From: an uncultured Eubacteriales bacterium
GTDB lineage: Bacteria > Bacillota > Clostridia > Christensenellales > Aristaeellaceae
Length of the DNA stretch: 64,000 bases
Direction: 5' to 3'
Assembly (NCBI GenBank): GCA_900318145.1
Contig: ONJM01000009.1
Coordinates: 62,001 to 126,000, forward strand
Made by a program: the position numbers and the translations under genes. The notes under the pieces are model-generated. The model searched no databases. It was not told where the DNA came from and saw only the letters and a program-made list of their open reading frames with translations. This document shows, piece by piece, positions 1 to 9,292 of the stretch; the first letter of the stretch is position 1, and each line of letters opens with the position of its first letter.

Positions 1-218
1 AGAACGTCGCCCACCACACGGGCGCTTTTGCGGGTCGGTTTATCCGGCGTCATGCCCAGTTCCTCGGACATGTCGTACAGGATCCGCCGGTGCACCGGCT
101 TCAGTCCGTCCCGTACGTCCGGCAGGGCCCGGTCCACAATCACCGCCATGGCGTAGGCGATGAAGCTCTTTTTCATTTCCTGTTCCAGGTTTACCGGGAT
201 CAGTTTATCCTGAATCAT
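1..218 (-). CDS. gyrA: DNA gyrase subunit A, N-terminal part (cut by window edge)
   Basis: Only the first 72 or so residues lie inside the window; the gene continues beyond position 1. The translation opens with [20 protein letters not shown] and goes on to the conserved segment [19 protein letters not shown]. That is the family signature just before the catalytic tyrosine region, so the assignment is safe. The product is the breakage-reunion subunit of gyrase, which introduces negative supercoils. The ATG at 218 is preceded by an AGGAGAAG ribosome site and lies 21 bases after the gyrB stop, so the two subunits are co-transcribed in the usual B-then-A order. Confidence 0.95.
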   Translation of the reverse strand, partial: MIQDKLIPVNLEQEMKKSFIAYAMAVIVDRALPDVRDGLKPVHRRILYDMSEELGMTPDKPTRKSARVVGDV

Positions 219-239
219 TTTTCTTCTCCTGTGATCGCT

Positions 240-2315
<2,076 letters not shown>

Positions 2316-2329
2316 TTACAAGCCTTCCT

Positions 2330-2338
2330 ATTATACCA
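2330..2338 (-). promoter_or_regulatory. Probable extended -10 promoter for gyrBA
   Basis: Read on the minus strand this is TGGTATAAT, an extended -10 element. It would start transcription about 110 bases before gyrB. No good -35 box is visible at 16-18 bases. A second -10-like TATAAT lies at 2393-2398, also without a clear -35. The call rests on sequence and position only. Confidence 0.5.
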
Positions 2339-2428
2339 CTTTCAGGGTGAAAAAGGAAGGTTTTTCAGATATTTTCTTTCCTATTATATATAGAGCAGAA
2401 AATAAGTCCGTACTGATTCCGGCGCGGT

Positions 2429-3415
2429 TTATGCCCGGTACGGCTGCCAGCCGTCCTCCCCGGCAAGTACGCTGTCCACGGTTATTTCCGCCGCTTCCGC
2501 GTCCGTCAGCCGCTTCTGCGCCGGGTGACGGGTGCGCTGGTCCGCCCGGGCGCCGGATGTCCGCCATTCACCGCACCGGCCGGTGATCACGCGTTCCGCG
2601 TCCCAGTCGCTGAAGCCTTCCGGCGCCACATGCGCGTCCATTTCGCACGCCAGGAAAACGGTCCTGGCCCACTTCCGCCAGGGCCTGCCCAGGAAAGCCG
2701 CGCCTTCCGCACATTCCCCCGTCAGCGCGCAGTTGTGAAACACAAACCCGAAGGGCTGCGCCTCATTGGTATTCGCCGCCGTATACCAGCCTCCGCGCTC
2801 GTTCATGAACAGCGTGCAGCCCTCAAACCAGCACCGGTACGGCCCGAAGATAAAATCCACGTCGCCGCGGATCAGGCATTCTTCAAAATACTGCCTGCTG
2901 CGGGTCAGCGGCCCGTCCTCCACCCGCGTATAAGCCTCCGCGCAGCCTGCGCGGCTCCCGATGGCTTCCCCGAGGTTCGGCAGGCGTACAGGCCCGCAGA
3001 ACAGCGTGTCCTGATGCGCCAGCAGGCTGCAGCAGCGCCAGATGCCACGGTCCCCGGCCGCGTAGACCGCCACCGCCTGTCCGGCTTTCCGCCCGTCACC
3101 CGCGTCGTTGCGGACCGTCATGTTCTCCACCGTCACGTCCCGTCCGGTCACCGTCAGCGTGGCGGAAAGAAAGGTCCCCTTCTCCGTCCCGTCCGGGTAA
3201 GTATCCTTCGCGCATCCGTTCCAGGCCAGCACGGTTCCTTCCCGGTCCGCGCCTTCCAGGCGGACGCCGTTTTTATGAATGACGACCCGTTCCCGGTATT
3301 CCCCTTCCCGGACCAGGATACGGGCCCCTTCTCCCTCCGCCGTGTCCGGTAGCGCGTCCACCGCATCCTGGATGCTTCGGAAATCCCCGCTTCCGTCTTT
3401 TGCGACAATAATCAT
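2429..3415 (-). CDS. Pectinesterase, family CE8, apparently cytoplasmic
   Basis: A 328-residue right-handed beta-helix esterase that removes methyl groups from homogalacturonan, giving methanol and free galacturonate residues. The CE8 active-site set is complete: Gln135-Asp136 in AHQDTLF, Asp187 in GDVDFIFG and Arg244 in LGRPW. The N-terminus MIIVAKDGSGDFRSIQDAVD begins directly in the family fold with no signal peptide, so the enzyme should act on imported oligomers. It lies beyond a strong terminator (3440-3475) that closes the transporter operon, so it depends on readthrough or an unseen promoter in the short gap. The ATG at 3415 is preceded by AGGA. Confidence 0.9.
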   Translation of the reverse strand: MIIVAKDGSGDFRSIQDAVDALPDTAEGEGARILVREGEYRERVVIHKNGVRLEGADREGTVLAWNGCAKDTYPDGTEKGTFLSATLTVTGRDVTVENMTVRNDAGDGRKAGQAVAVYAAGDRGIWRCCSLLAHQDTLFCGPVRLPNLGEAIGSRAGCAEAYTRVEDGPLTRSRQYFEECLIRGDVDFIFGPYRCWFEGCTLFMNERGGWYTAANTNEAQPFGFVFHNCALTGECAEGAAFLGRPWRKWARTVFLACEMDAHVAPEGFSDWDAERVITGRCGEWRTSGARADQRTRHPAQKRLTDAEAAEITVDSVLAGEDGWQPYRA

Positions 3416-3439
3416 TCCTGTCCTCCGCCCGTTTTTTGA

Positions 3440-3475
3440 TAATTGAAAAGCCGGCGGGCTGTCTGCCCGCCGGCT
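3440..3475 (-). terminator. Rho-independent terminator closing the transporter operon
   Basis: An 11-base perfect inverted repeat (AGCCGGCGGGC at 3449-3459 and its complement at 3465-3475, five-base loop) is followed on the minus strand by TTTTCAATT. It sits just past the ATPase gene stop at 3485. Confidence 0.8.
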
Positions 3476-3484
3476 GATTCCGCC

Positions 3485-4558
3485 TTACAGCACCATTTCC
3501 GTTTCCCCGTCGAACACGTACATGCTCTCCTGGGGAATGTAGAAGCGCAGCGGCTGATCCGTCTCCGGCGTATCGTGGCTGTCCACCTTCAGGATCGCCT
3601 GCTTTTCCCCGCAGGTGATATAGATGTTTGTATTGTCGCCCAGCATCTCTGTCAGCTCCACCTGGCAGTCGATCCGCGCGGCTTTTTCCCGTTCCTGCAG
3701 CACGATGGATTCCGGCCGGAAGCCGAAGACGATTTCCTTTCCTTCCATACCGGCCAGATCCGGGCGCGCGGCAGCCAGGTCGATCTTCTGTCCGCCGAAA
3801 TCGATGGTCCCGTTCTCCACCCGGCTCCGCACGAAGTTCATGGGCGGTTCTCCGATGAATCCCGCCACGAACACGTTGGCCGGCTTGAAATACAGCTCAT
3901 ACGGCGTGCCTACCTGCTGTACGTATCCGCTCTTCATGACCACGATCCTGTCTGCCAGGGTCATGGCTTCCGTCTGGTCATGGGTGACATAGATCGTCGT
4001 CGCTCCGGTTTCCTGGTGGATCTGGGCGATTTCGCTGCGCATGGTCACGCGCTGTTTCGCGTCCAGGTTGCTCAGCGGTTCGTCCATCAGGAATATGCCC
4101 ACCTTCCGGATCAGAGCACGGCCGATGGCGACGCGCTGCCGCTGGCCGCCGGAAAGCGCCCGGGGCAGCCGATCCAGGTATTCCGTCAGACCGAGGATTT
4201 TCGCGGTCTTGTTCACCCGTTCCTCGATCACGTCCTCGTCCACGCCCTGCAGCGTCAGTCCGAAGGCGATGTTGTCATACACCGTCATCTGCGGATACAG
4301 CGCGTAGCTCTGGAAAACCATGGCCACTTCCCGCTCCCGGGGACCTTTTTCATTTGCCCGGGTTCCGTTGATCAGGAATTCGCCGCTGGAGATATCTTCC
4401 AGTCCGGCGATCATCCGCAGCGTGGTGGACTTTCCGCACCCGGACGGTCCGACGAATACCACGAACTCACCCTTCTCGATTTCCAGGTTGAAATTGTGCA
4501 CTGCGTGGAATCCGTTGGGGTAGATCTTGTTAACATTCCTGAGGGTTAAATAGGCCAT
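3485..4558 (-). CDS. ABC transporter ATPase, MsmX/UgpC type (second copy)
   Basis: A 357-residue nucleotide-binding subunit for sugar import. The Walker A is GPSGCGKST (residues about 37-45), the signature is LSGGQRQRVAIGRA, the Walker B is IFLMDEPLSNLDAK and the H-loop is YVTHDQTEA. A C-terminal TOBE-like region begins after GEPPMNFVRS. The length and layout match the multi-sugar ATPases MsmX and UgpC. It is the last gene of the transporter operon, six bases after the GH105 gene, and AGGAGG precedes its ATG. A second, clearly different ATPase lies at 7041-8114. Which permease pair each one serves cannot be told from sequence; they could form a heterodimer. Confidence 0.93.
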   Translation of the reverse strand: MAYLTLRNVNKIYPNGFHAVHNFNLEIEKGEFVVFVGPSGCGKSTTLRMIAGLEDISSGEFLINGTRANEKGPREREVAMVFQSYALYPQMTVYDNIAFGLTLQGVDEDVIEERVNKTAKILGLTEYLDRLPRALSGGQRQRVAIGRALIRKVGIFLMDEPLSNLDAKQRVTMRSEIAQIHQETGATTIYVTHDQTEAMTLADRIVVMKSGYVQQVGTPYELYFKPANVFVAGFIGEPPMNFVRSRVENGTIDFGGQKIDLAAARPDLAGMEGKEIVFGFRPESIVLQEREKAARIDCQVELTEMLGDNTNIYITCGEKQAILKVDSHDTPETDQPLRFYIPQESMYVFDGETEMVL

Positions 4559-4564
4559 GAAGGT

Positions 4565-5698
4565 TTACCTCCTCTTGATCTCCGTATAGCACATCAGCAG
4601 GGGCGCGACGCCCTTGGCGTCGTTCTCCACAATGGGTTCGGAGAGGTAATAAGCGATGGAACCGTCCCGGCGGCGGTTGTTCTCCGGTCCCAGCCCCGCT
4701 ACCAGGCAGATATGGTTCAGGTTCAGCTCCTCTCCGGTGAAGGAAAGGTTCGTCCGAACAATACCGTCAAATGTTTTCTGCCCCAGCGCGGCAAAGGACG
4801 GATCCAGGATTCCCAGCCTGGCGCCTTTCAGCATGGCATAGGCAATCATGGAACTGCCGCTGGTTTCCTGATAGTTTCCCTGCGCTTCCGGATGGTCCAC
4901 CACCTGGAAGTACATCCCGGTTTCCTTGTCCGCAAAGGGCGCCAGATCCCGCATCAGATCCCGGAAAACAGGTTTCAGCTGCTCCGCTTCCTTTTCGGGA
5001 AGAATCCCGCTCAGGTCTGCCAGCGCCACGGAGAACCAGCCGATTGCCCGCAGCCAGAAGCTGGCGCTCAGCCCGGTCTCCCGGTCGCACCAGAAGGCTT
5101 TCCCGGAAGCGTCGTACCCGTGGTAGTACAGGCCCGTTTTTCCGTCCCGCATATGGCGGACCACAGTACCGATCTGGGAGAGCGTATCGCTGTAGTCCCC
5201 CGATCCGAAGTGCTTCTCGTACAGGGCCGCGAAGGGCTGGGCCATATAGATCCCGTCCAGCCACACCTGGTCAGGATAGATCTGCTTGTGCCACCAGGAG
5301 CCTTCCCGTGTCCGCGGCTGCTGCTGCAGAAAGCGGTGCAGGAAATCCGCGGCTCTGCGGTACTTCTCTTTTCCGGTGCATTCGTAGAGCTGGAAAAGGA
5401 CCCGGCCTTCGTTCACGTCGTCCAGTGCGTGCCCTTCCGCCTTGAATGTGCGGATCGAGCCGTCCTCTTCCACAAAGGCGTCGATGAAGGACTCGACAAA
5501 ACTGAAGTATTCCTTTTCTCCCGTGATTTCCCACAGGGAAAGGAGCGCGGTCATCATACAGCCGTCAATGTAGTTCCAGTTGGCAGGTACGCCCTGACGG
5601 ATCTTCTCCACGTTCCAGATAGTGTGGTCGGGAGAAGACTGGGTAATCAGACGGTGTACATACTGGTCCAGGGCGGCATAGTTCTTCGTCTCAGCCAC
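4565..5698 (-). CDS. Unsaturated rhamnogalacturonyl/galacturonyl hydrolase, GH105 (YteR-like)
   Basis: A 377-residue (alpha/alpha)6-barrel hydrolase. It resembles YteR, which cleaves the unsaturated uronic acid from the non-reducing end of pectin oligomers by hydrating the double bond. The likely catalytic aspartate is Asp148 in DQVWLDGIYMAQPF, with a second conserved acid at Asp93/Asp94 (HALDDVNEGRV). The motif WLRAIGWFSVAL and the C-terminal GTG-like substrate loop region are present. There is no signal peptide. The start is GTG at 5698 with a weak ribosome site. It sits between the last four-helix membrane protein and the second ATPase, so hydrolysis and import are co-expressed. GH88 is the main alternative. 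Confidence 0.88.
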   Translation of the reverse strand: MAETKNYAALDQYVHRLITQSSPDHTIWNVEKIRQGVPANWNYIDGCMMTALLSLWEITGEKEYFSFVESFIDAFVEEDGSIRTFKAEGHALDDVNEGRVLFQLYECTGKEKYRRAADFLHRFLQQQPRTREGSWWHKQIYPDQVWLDGIYMAQPFAALYEKHFGSGDYSDTLSQIGTVVRHMRDGKTGLYYHGYDASGKAFWCDRETGLSASFWLRAIGWFSVALADLSGILPEKEAEQLKPVFRDLMRDLAPFADKETGMYFQVVDHPEAQGNYQETSGSSMIAYAMLKGARLGILDPSFAALGQKTFDGIVRTNLSFTGEELNLNHICLVAGLGPENNRRRDGSIAYYLSEPIVENDAKGVAPLLMCYTEIKRR

Positions 5699-5739
5699 GG
5701 ATCGTCACCAGCCTTTCCTTTTCCGGGATCCGGACGGGA

Positions 5740-6477
5740 TCATCCGCCGGAGGAAACCTTTTTCTTCGCGTCCTCGACAACCCTGCGCATCATCTTTTTG
5801 ACCCCCAGAAACAGCAGATCCCAGAGGGTGACAAAAAGGCCGAACAGCAGGGGTTCCACCCCCAGCGCTGCGGTTGCCGCATCCGGCTTCGTAAGGAGCA
5901 TGTTGATCCCGTTGTAGGTCATGATCGTGCACAGGACCAGCACCAGGGCATAGAGGATATCCAGCGGCAGGAAAGCCAGGCTCTTCCCGGGAATCATCAT
6001 CCACCGGTCGTAATCCCCTTCCTTTTTGGCAATAAACCGGTAGATATTCTTCGTCAGCAGGTAGGTAACCCCTCCCAGTGCGACGGCCAGGATGACGATC
6101 AGATCCCACTGGTTCAGCCGGTAGGTGCTCAGGCCCCAGATGAAGAAGTAGCAGATGACGCCCGCGAACCAGTACTTCAGCAGGATCGCCTTGATCCAGT
6201 CCGGAAGATGCCATCCCGCGGAGGAGCGGTATTTCCGCATCTCCTGCTTCGGCACCGGAGGAGAGTTCTCCGCGTTGGCCGTCACCAGGTCGTCCACGGC
6301 CTTCAGCTTCAGCTTGTAATAGCCGGCTTCCTCCGTTTCTCCCGGGTCCCCGGAGGCTTTTTTCTCCCCGGGCGCGCCGCCGGCCGGGCGGACCGGACTG
6401 TCGTTCAGCGTAATCCCGCTGGGAAAAGGAAGCTTTTTCTGCTTCCGTGCGGAAGCTGCCGTTTTTTTCTTTGCCAT
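5740..6477 (-). CDS. Four-helix membrane protein of the pectin transporter operon (unknown, D)
   Basis: Not a family I recognise. The 245-residue protein has a basic, lysine-rich N-terminal tail (MAKKKTAASARKQKKL) and a cytoplasmic-looking segment to about residue 85. Four hydrophobic segments follow: near ILLKYWFAGVICYFFIWGL, WDLIVILAVALGGVTYLL, FLPLDILYALVLVLCTIMTY and PLLFGLFVTLWDLLFLGV. It ends in a basic tail. It starts two bases after the stop of the next membrane protein and is followed by the GH105 and ATPase genes. It is one of four similarly sized four-helix proteins in this operon; an accessory role in the transporter is inference from position. Confidence 0.8.
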   Translation of the reverse strand: MAKKKTAASARKQKKLPFPSGITLNDSPVRPAGGAPGEKKASGDPGETEEAGYYKLKLKAVDDLVTANAENSPPVPKQEMRKYRSSAGWHLPDWIKAILLKYWFAGVICYFFIWGLSTYRLNQWDLIVILAVALGGVTYLLTKNIYRFIAKKEGDYDRWMMIPGKSLAFLPLDILYALVLVLCTIMTYNGINMLLTKPDAATAALGVEPLLFGLFVTLWDLLFLGVKKMMRRVVEDAKKKVSSGG

Positions 6478-6479
6478 GA

Positions 6480-7037
6480 TTATTCCTGGGAGATATCGAT
6501 GGCTGCCATATCCCCGCTGCCCTCAACCTCAATATTGGTATTGATCTTCTTCAGCAGCGGCTTGTAAACCGGCAGCAGCGCTGTCAGCGCCAGTCCGACA
6601 ATCAGGATGATCAGATGCACGTTCAGCATATTCTTCGCGTTGGTCACGAAGATATTCTTGCCCGTGGGGTCGATCCTGTTCTCCTCCCGGGTGATGGCCA
6701 CCGCAATCCTGCCTCCGTAATAGGTATCAAAGAAGATCAGCGCCGCGACCATGAGCAGCATCAGCACCAGCATCGGGATGTTCACCTTTTTCCGGTGCGG
6801 GAAGGCGTTCATGAAGCAGACCAGGCTCAGCACCGACAGCAGCATGGTGCCGAATTCCGTCAGGCCCATGTGCGGTCCGTTGATCAGGGCCGTCGTGTTG
6901 GATACCTGGGACAGGTTAAACGAATAGTAAATGAAGGCGATCGCCAGGACCACCAGCGGGATCATATGGGGCTTCCGTTTCAGCCCCACCAGCCGCTTGC
7001 GGCAGTATTCCTTGATTCCGGTCGGGTTCTTAGCCAT
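6480..7037 (-). CDS. Four-helix membrane protein of the pectin transporter operon (unknown, C)
   Basis: A 185-residue protein of no recognised family. Four hydrophobic segments are visible: MIPLVVLAIAFIYYSF, GTMLLSVLSLVCFMNAF, IPMLVLMLLMVAALIFF and NVHLIILIVGLALTALLPVY. They are joined by a basic N-terminal tail, a short KKV loop and an extracytoplasmic-type loop of about 35 residues (YYGGRIAVAITREENRID). It starts three bases after the first ATPase gene, whose 3' end carries its AGGAGG ribosome site, so the two are translationally coupled. It forms a pair with the next gene at 5740. Confidence 0.8.
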   Translation of the reverse strand: MAKNPTGIKEYCRKRLVGLKRKPHMIPLVVLAIAFIYYSFNLSQVSNTTALINGPHMGLTEFGTMLLSVLSLVCFMNAFPHRKKVNIPMLVLMLLMVAALIFFDTYYGGRIAVAITREENRIDPTGKNIFVTNAKNMLNVHLIILIVGLALTALLPVYKPLLKKINTNIEVEGSGDMAAIDISQE

Positions 7038-7040
7038 GGA

Positions 7041-8114
7041 TTATTCCGCCTCCTTTCGGATGGCATTCGTGGTTTCGGGGTCGAAGAAATGCATCCGGTT
7101 GAAATGTACCGGGACCAGATCTCCCACCTTGTTGTCTGACCAGCCCCGGAGCTTGGCTGTGATGTGGATGCCTTCGCCCACGGTGCCGTGCACCAGCGTG
7201 TTCATCCCCAGGTTTTCGTTATTGCCCACCCTGATCTCCAGGGAACCGCCTTCCGCGATATCCTCCGGGCGCACGCCCAGGATGATCTTCTTCCGGGCAT
7301 AGGGAGCAAGCAGGCTTTGCTGCTCCGGTGTCAGTTCCGCGCTGAATCCTTTTCCTTTCAGCACGCCATCCTCGAATACCGTATCGAACATGTTCATGGG
7401 CGGCAGGCCGATGAACGTTGCCACAAAGGTGTTGTTTGGCCGGTCATACAGCTCCAGCGGGGTACCGATCTGCTGGACATGCCCCATGCTCATGCACACG
7501 ATCCGGTCCGCCAGCGTCAGAGCTTCGGTCTGGTCGTGGGTCACATAGAGGATGGTGGCCTGCAGCCGCTTGTGCAGCAGCAGGATTTCGCGCCTGGTGG
7601 CGCTGCGCAGTTTCGCGTCCAGGTTGGACAGCGGTTCATCGAACAGGAACACCTTGGGATTCCGGACGATGGCCCGGCCCATAGCCACGCGCTGGCGCTG
7701 GCCGCCGGACAGCTGATTGGGCTTCTTGTTCAGCTGCGCAGTCAGGTCCAGGATCTCGGCCGCCGCCAGCACCTTCTTATGGATCACATTGGGATCTTCC
7801 TTCCGAAGCGTCAGGGAGAAGGCCATGTTCTCATAGATGGTCATGTGGCCGTATAGCGCGTAGTTCTGGAACACCATGGCCATATCCCGGTCCTTGGCCG
7901 GCGCCTGGGTGATATCCTTTCCGTCCAGCAGCAGATGGCCGTTGGAAATATCCTCAAGTCCCGCGACCATCCGCAGCGTGGTGGATTTTCCGCAGCCGGA
8001 AGGGCCCACCAGCACGATGAGTTCCCCGTCTTTTACGTCCAGATTGAAATCATAGACAGCCTGAACCTTGTTGTCATAAATTTTATCCAGATGCTGCAGT
8101 TTAAGCTCTGCCAT
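7041..8114 (-). CDS. ABC transporter ATPase, MsmX/UgpC type (first copy)
   Basis: A 357-residue ATPase of the CUT1 sugar-import type. All nucleotide-binding motifs are intact: Walker A GPSGCGKST, Q-loop in MVFQNYALYGHMT, signature LSGGQRQRVAMGRA, Walker B VFLFDEPLSNLDAK and switch His in YVTHDQTEA. It shares the general plan but not the detailed sequence of the second ATPase at 3485-4558, so it is not a recent duplicate. AAGGAGG precedes the ATG. It sits between two pairs of four-helix membrane proteins, an arrangement not seen in ordinary CUT1 operons. Confidence 0.93.
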   Translation of the reverse strand: MAELKLQHLDKIYDNKVQAVYDFNLDVKDGELIVLVGPSGCGKSTTLRMVAGLEDISNGHLLLDGKDITQAPAKDRDMAMVFQNYALYGHMTIYENMAFSLTLRKEDPNVIHKKVLAAAEILDLTAQLNKKPNQLSGGQRQRVAMGRAIVRNPKVFLFDEPLSNLDAKLRSATRREILLLHKRLQATILYVTHDQTEALTLADRIVCMSMGHVQQIGTPLELYDRPNNTFVATFIGLPPMNMFDTVFEDGVLKGKGFSAELTPEQQSLLAPYARKKIILGVRPEDIAEGGSLEIRVGNNENLGMNTLVHGTVGEGIHITAKLRGWSDNKVGDLVPVHFNRMHFFDPETTNAIRKEAE

Positions 8115-8126
8115 TTTGCTTCCTCC

Positions 8127-8600
8127 TTACGCATTTCCTGCTTCCAAAGAAGCAATATGGTCGGAGAGCGCCTTGCTCTTGCGCCAGTTGATCAACGCGG
8201 CTCCCACCAGGCAGACCGCGGAAGCGGCCAGGCAGATGATCATGAAGATGAACTGCCCGTCGCCGATGACTGCGGCGCCGCTGACCTTTGCCGCATGCCC
8301 CTGCACCGGGTAGATAAAGATCCGGACGATCTGCCCGCAGGCCAGTGCCAGCAGCAGCCATGTGTAGTTCCGCTGATAGCCCTTCACGCCTTCGGACGCG
8401 AGGAACGTTGCCAGCAGGAAGACCAGGTTGTAGATGATGGACGCTCCGATCAGGATGGTGTAGTAATAATTCCCGACATCGGATTTATACAGGCTGATAA
8501 AGAAGAGCACATCGAAAACGATGGCCAGGATCGCCAGGCGGGAGGACGAAGTGTTCTTCGTGTAGCGCATGCGGTCAAGCCGCGTATATTCCTCGTTCAT
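8127..8600 (-). CDS. Four-helix membrane protein of the pectin transporter operon (unknown, B)
   Basis: A 157-residue membrane protein without a recognised family. The start MNEEYTRLDRMRY at 8600 overlaps the stop of the preceding gene as ATGA, and is preferred to a longer in-frame opening that would run far into that gene. Four hydrophobic segments are visible: LAILAIVFDVLFFISLY, YTILIGASIIYNLVFLLATF, WLLLALACGQIVRIFIY and FIFMIICLAASAVCLVGAAL. The C-terminus is short and polar. The tight coupling to gene A upstream and the ATPase 12 bases downstream suggests the three products are made in fixed ratio. Confidence 0.8.
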   Translation of the reverse strand: MNEEYTRLDRMRYTKNTSSSRLAILAIVFDVLFFISLYKSDVGNYYYTILIGASIIYNLVFLLATFLASEGVKGYQRNYTWLLLALACGQIVRIFIYPVQGHAAKVSGAAVIGDGQFIFMIICLAASAVCLVGAALINWRKSKALSDHIASLEAGNA

Positions 8601-9193
8601 GCTGACACCGCCTTTCCGGCCAGGAGGGCTTTCTCGCCCTGCATGAGCCTTCTTTTCCAGATAACATTCACAATCAGGAGCACGGCCGCGATAAGGACCA
8701 GTGCGAATACAAGGTAATGGATATCGAACCAGAATGTGGAGCTTTTCGTCAGGGCCGGGGTCTCCCAGATTCCGGACCACATTTCCAGCGCGTCAAAGTC
8801 CACCGTATTGATGAACTGGGACTTAAAGGAGCTGATCTGAAGATGCGCCCAGACCGAAACCCCGATTTCCGCCGCTACGTTGAGGCACGTGGCAACATAG
8901 TTCCCCGCGTAGTACTTCCTGCGGGAACTGGTTGACGTGACAAAAAGGAAAGCGGCCAGCAGAATCAGCGCGATGGCGCTGATCACAAGCTGATGGTTGA
9001 ACGGCTGCATGTCATAGTAGATGATGGAGCCTGGTACATCAGTCTCTTCCAGATTATCCGGGTTCCTCATCATGGGGTAGAGGCTGTCATAAAGGTCTGT
9101 CAGCATCCCCAGCGAATAGATGAACACGCAGGCTGCAGCGATCAGCGCGAAAATGCAGAAGATCCGCTGGAGCTTCATTTGCTTCCTGTACAT
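8597..9193 (-). CDS. Four-helix membrane protein of the pectin transporter operon (unknown, A)
   Basis: A 198-residue membrane protein of no recognised family. Hydrophobic segments lie near residues 11-30 (FCIFALIAAACVFIYSLGML), 70-86 (VISAIALILLAAFLFVT), 96-118 (VATCLNVAAEIGVSVWAHL) and 157-178 (YLVFALVLIAAVLLIVNVIW). Two larger loops contain YPMMRNPDNLEETDVPG and a segment rich in aromatic residues before the last helix, which could face outward. It is the first gene after the solute-binding protein and the hairpin at 9220-9247. Its stop overlaps the start of gene B. Confidence 0.8.
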   Translation of the reverse strand: MYRKQMKLQRIFCIFALIAAACVFIYSLGMLTDLYDSLYPMMRNPDNLEETDVPGSIIYYDMQPFNHQLVISAIALILLAAFLFVTSTSSRRKYYAGNYVATCLNVAAEIGVSVWAHLQISSFKSQFINTVDFDALEMWSGIWETPALTKSSTFWFDIHYLVFALVLIAAVLLIVNVIWKRRLMQGEKALLAGKAVSA

Positions 9194-9219
9194 GACGATT
9201 CCCCCTGTTAAGATTTCCC

Positions 9220-9247
9220 GTCCCGCCCGCCCGGAAGCGGGCGGGAC
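9220..9247 (-). terminator. Intercistronic hairpin after the solute-binding protein gene
   Basis: An 11-base perfect GC-rich inverted repeat (GTCCCGCCCGC at 9220-9230 and its complement at 9237-9247, six-base loop). No T-run follows on the minus strand. It therefore looks like a partial attenuator or mRNA-stabilising hairpin, as found after many abundant binding-protein genes, rather than a full terminator. Confidence 0.6.
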
Positions 9248-9292
9248 AGGAATGCGCTAAGTTTATTTACGGACCTCGGGATCCGTTTCAGG

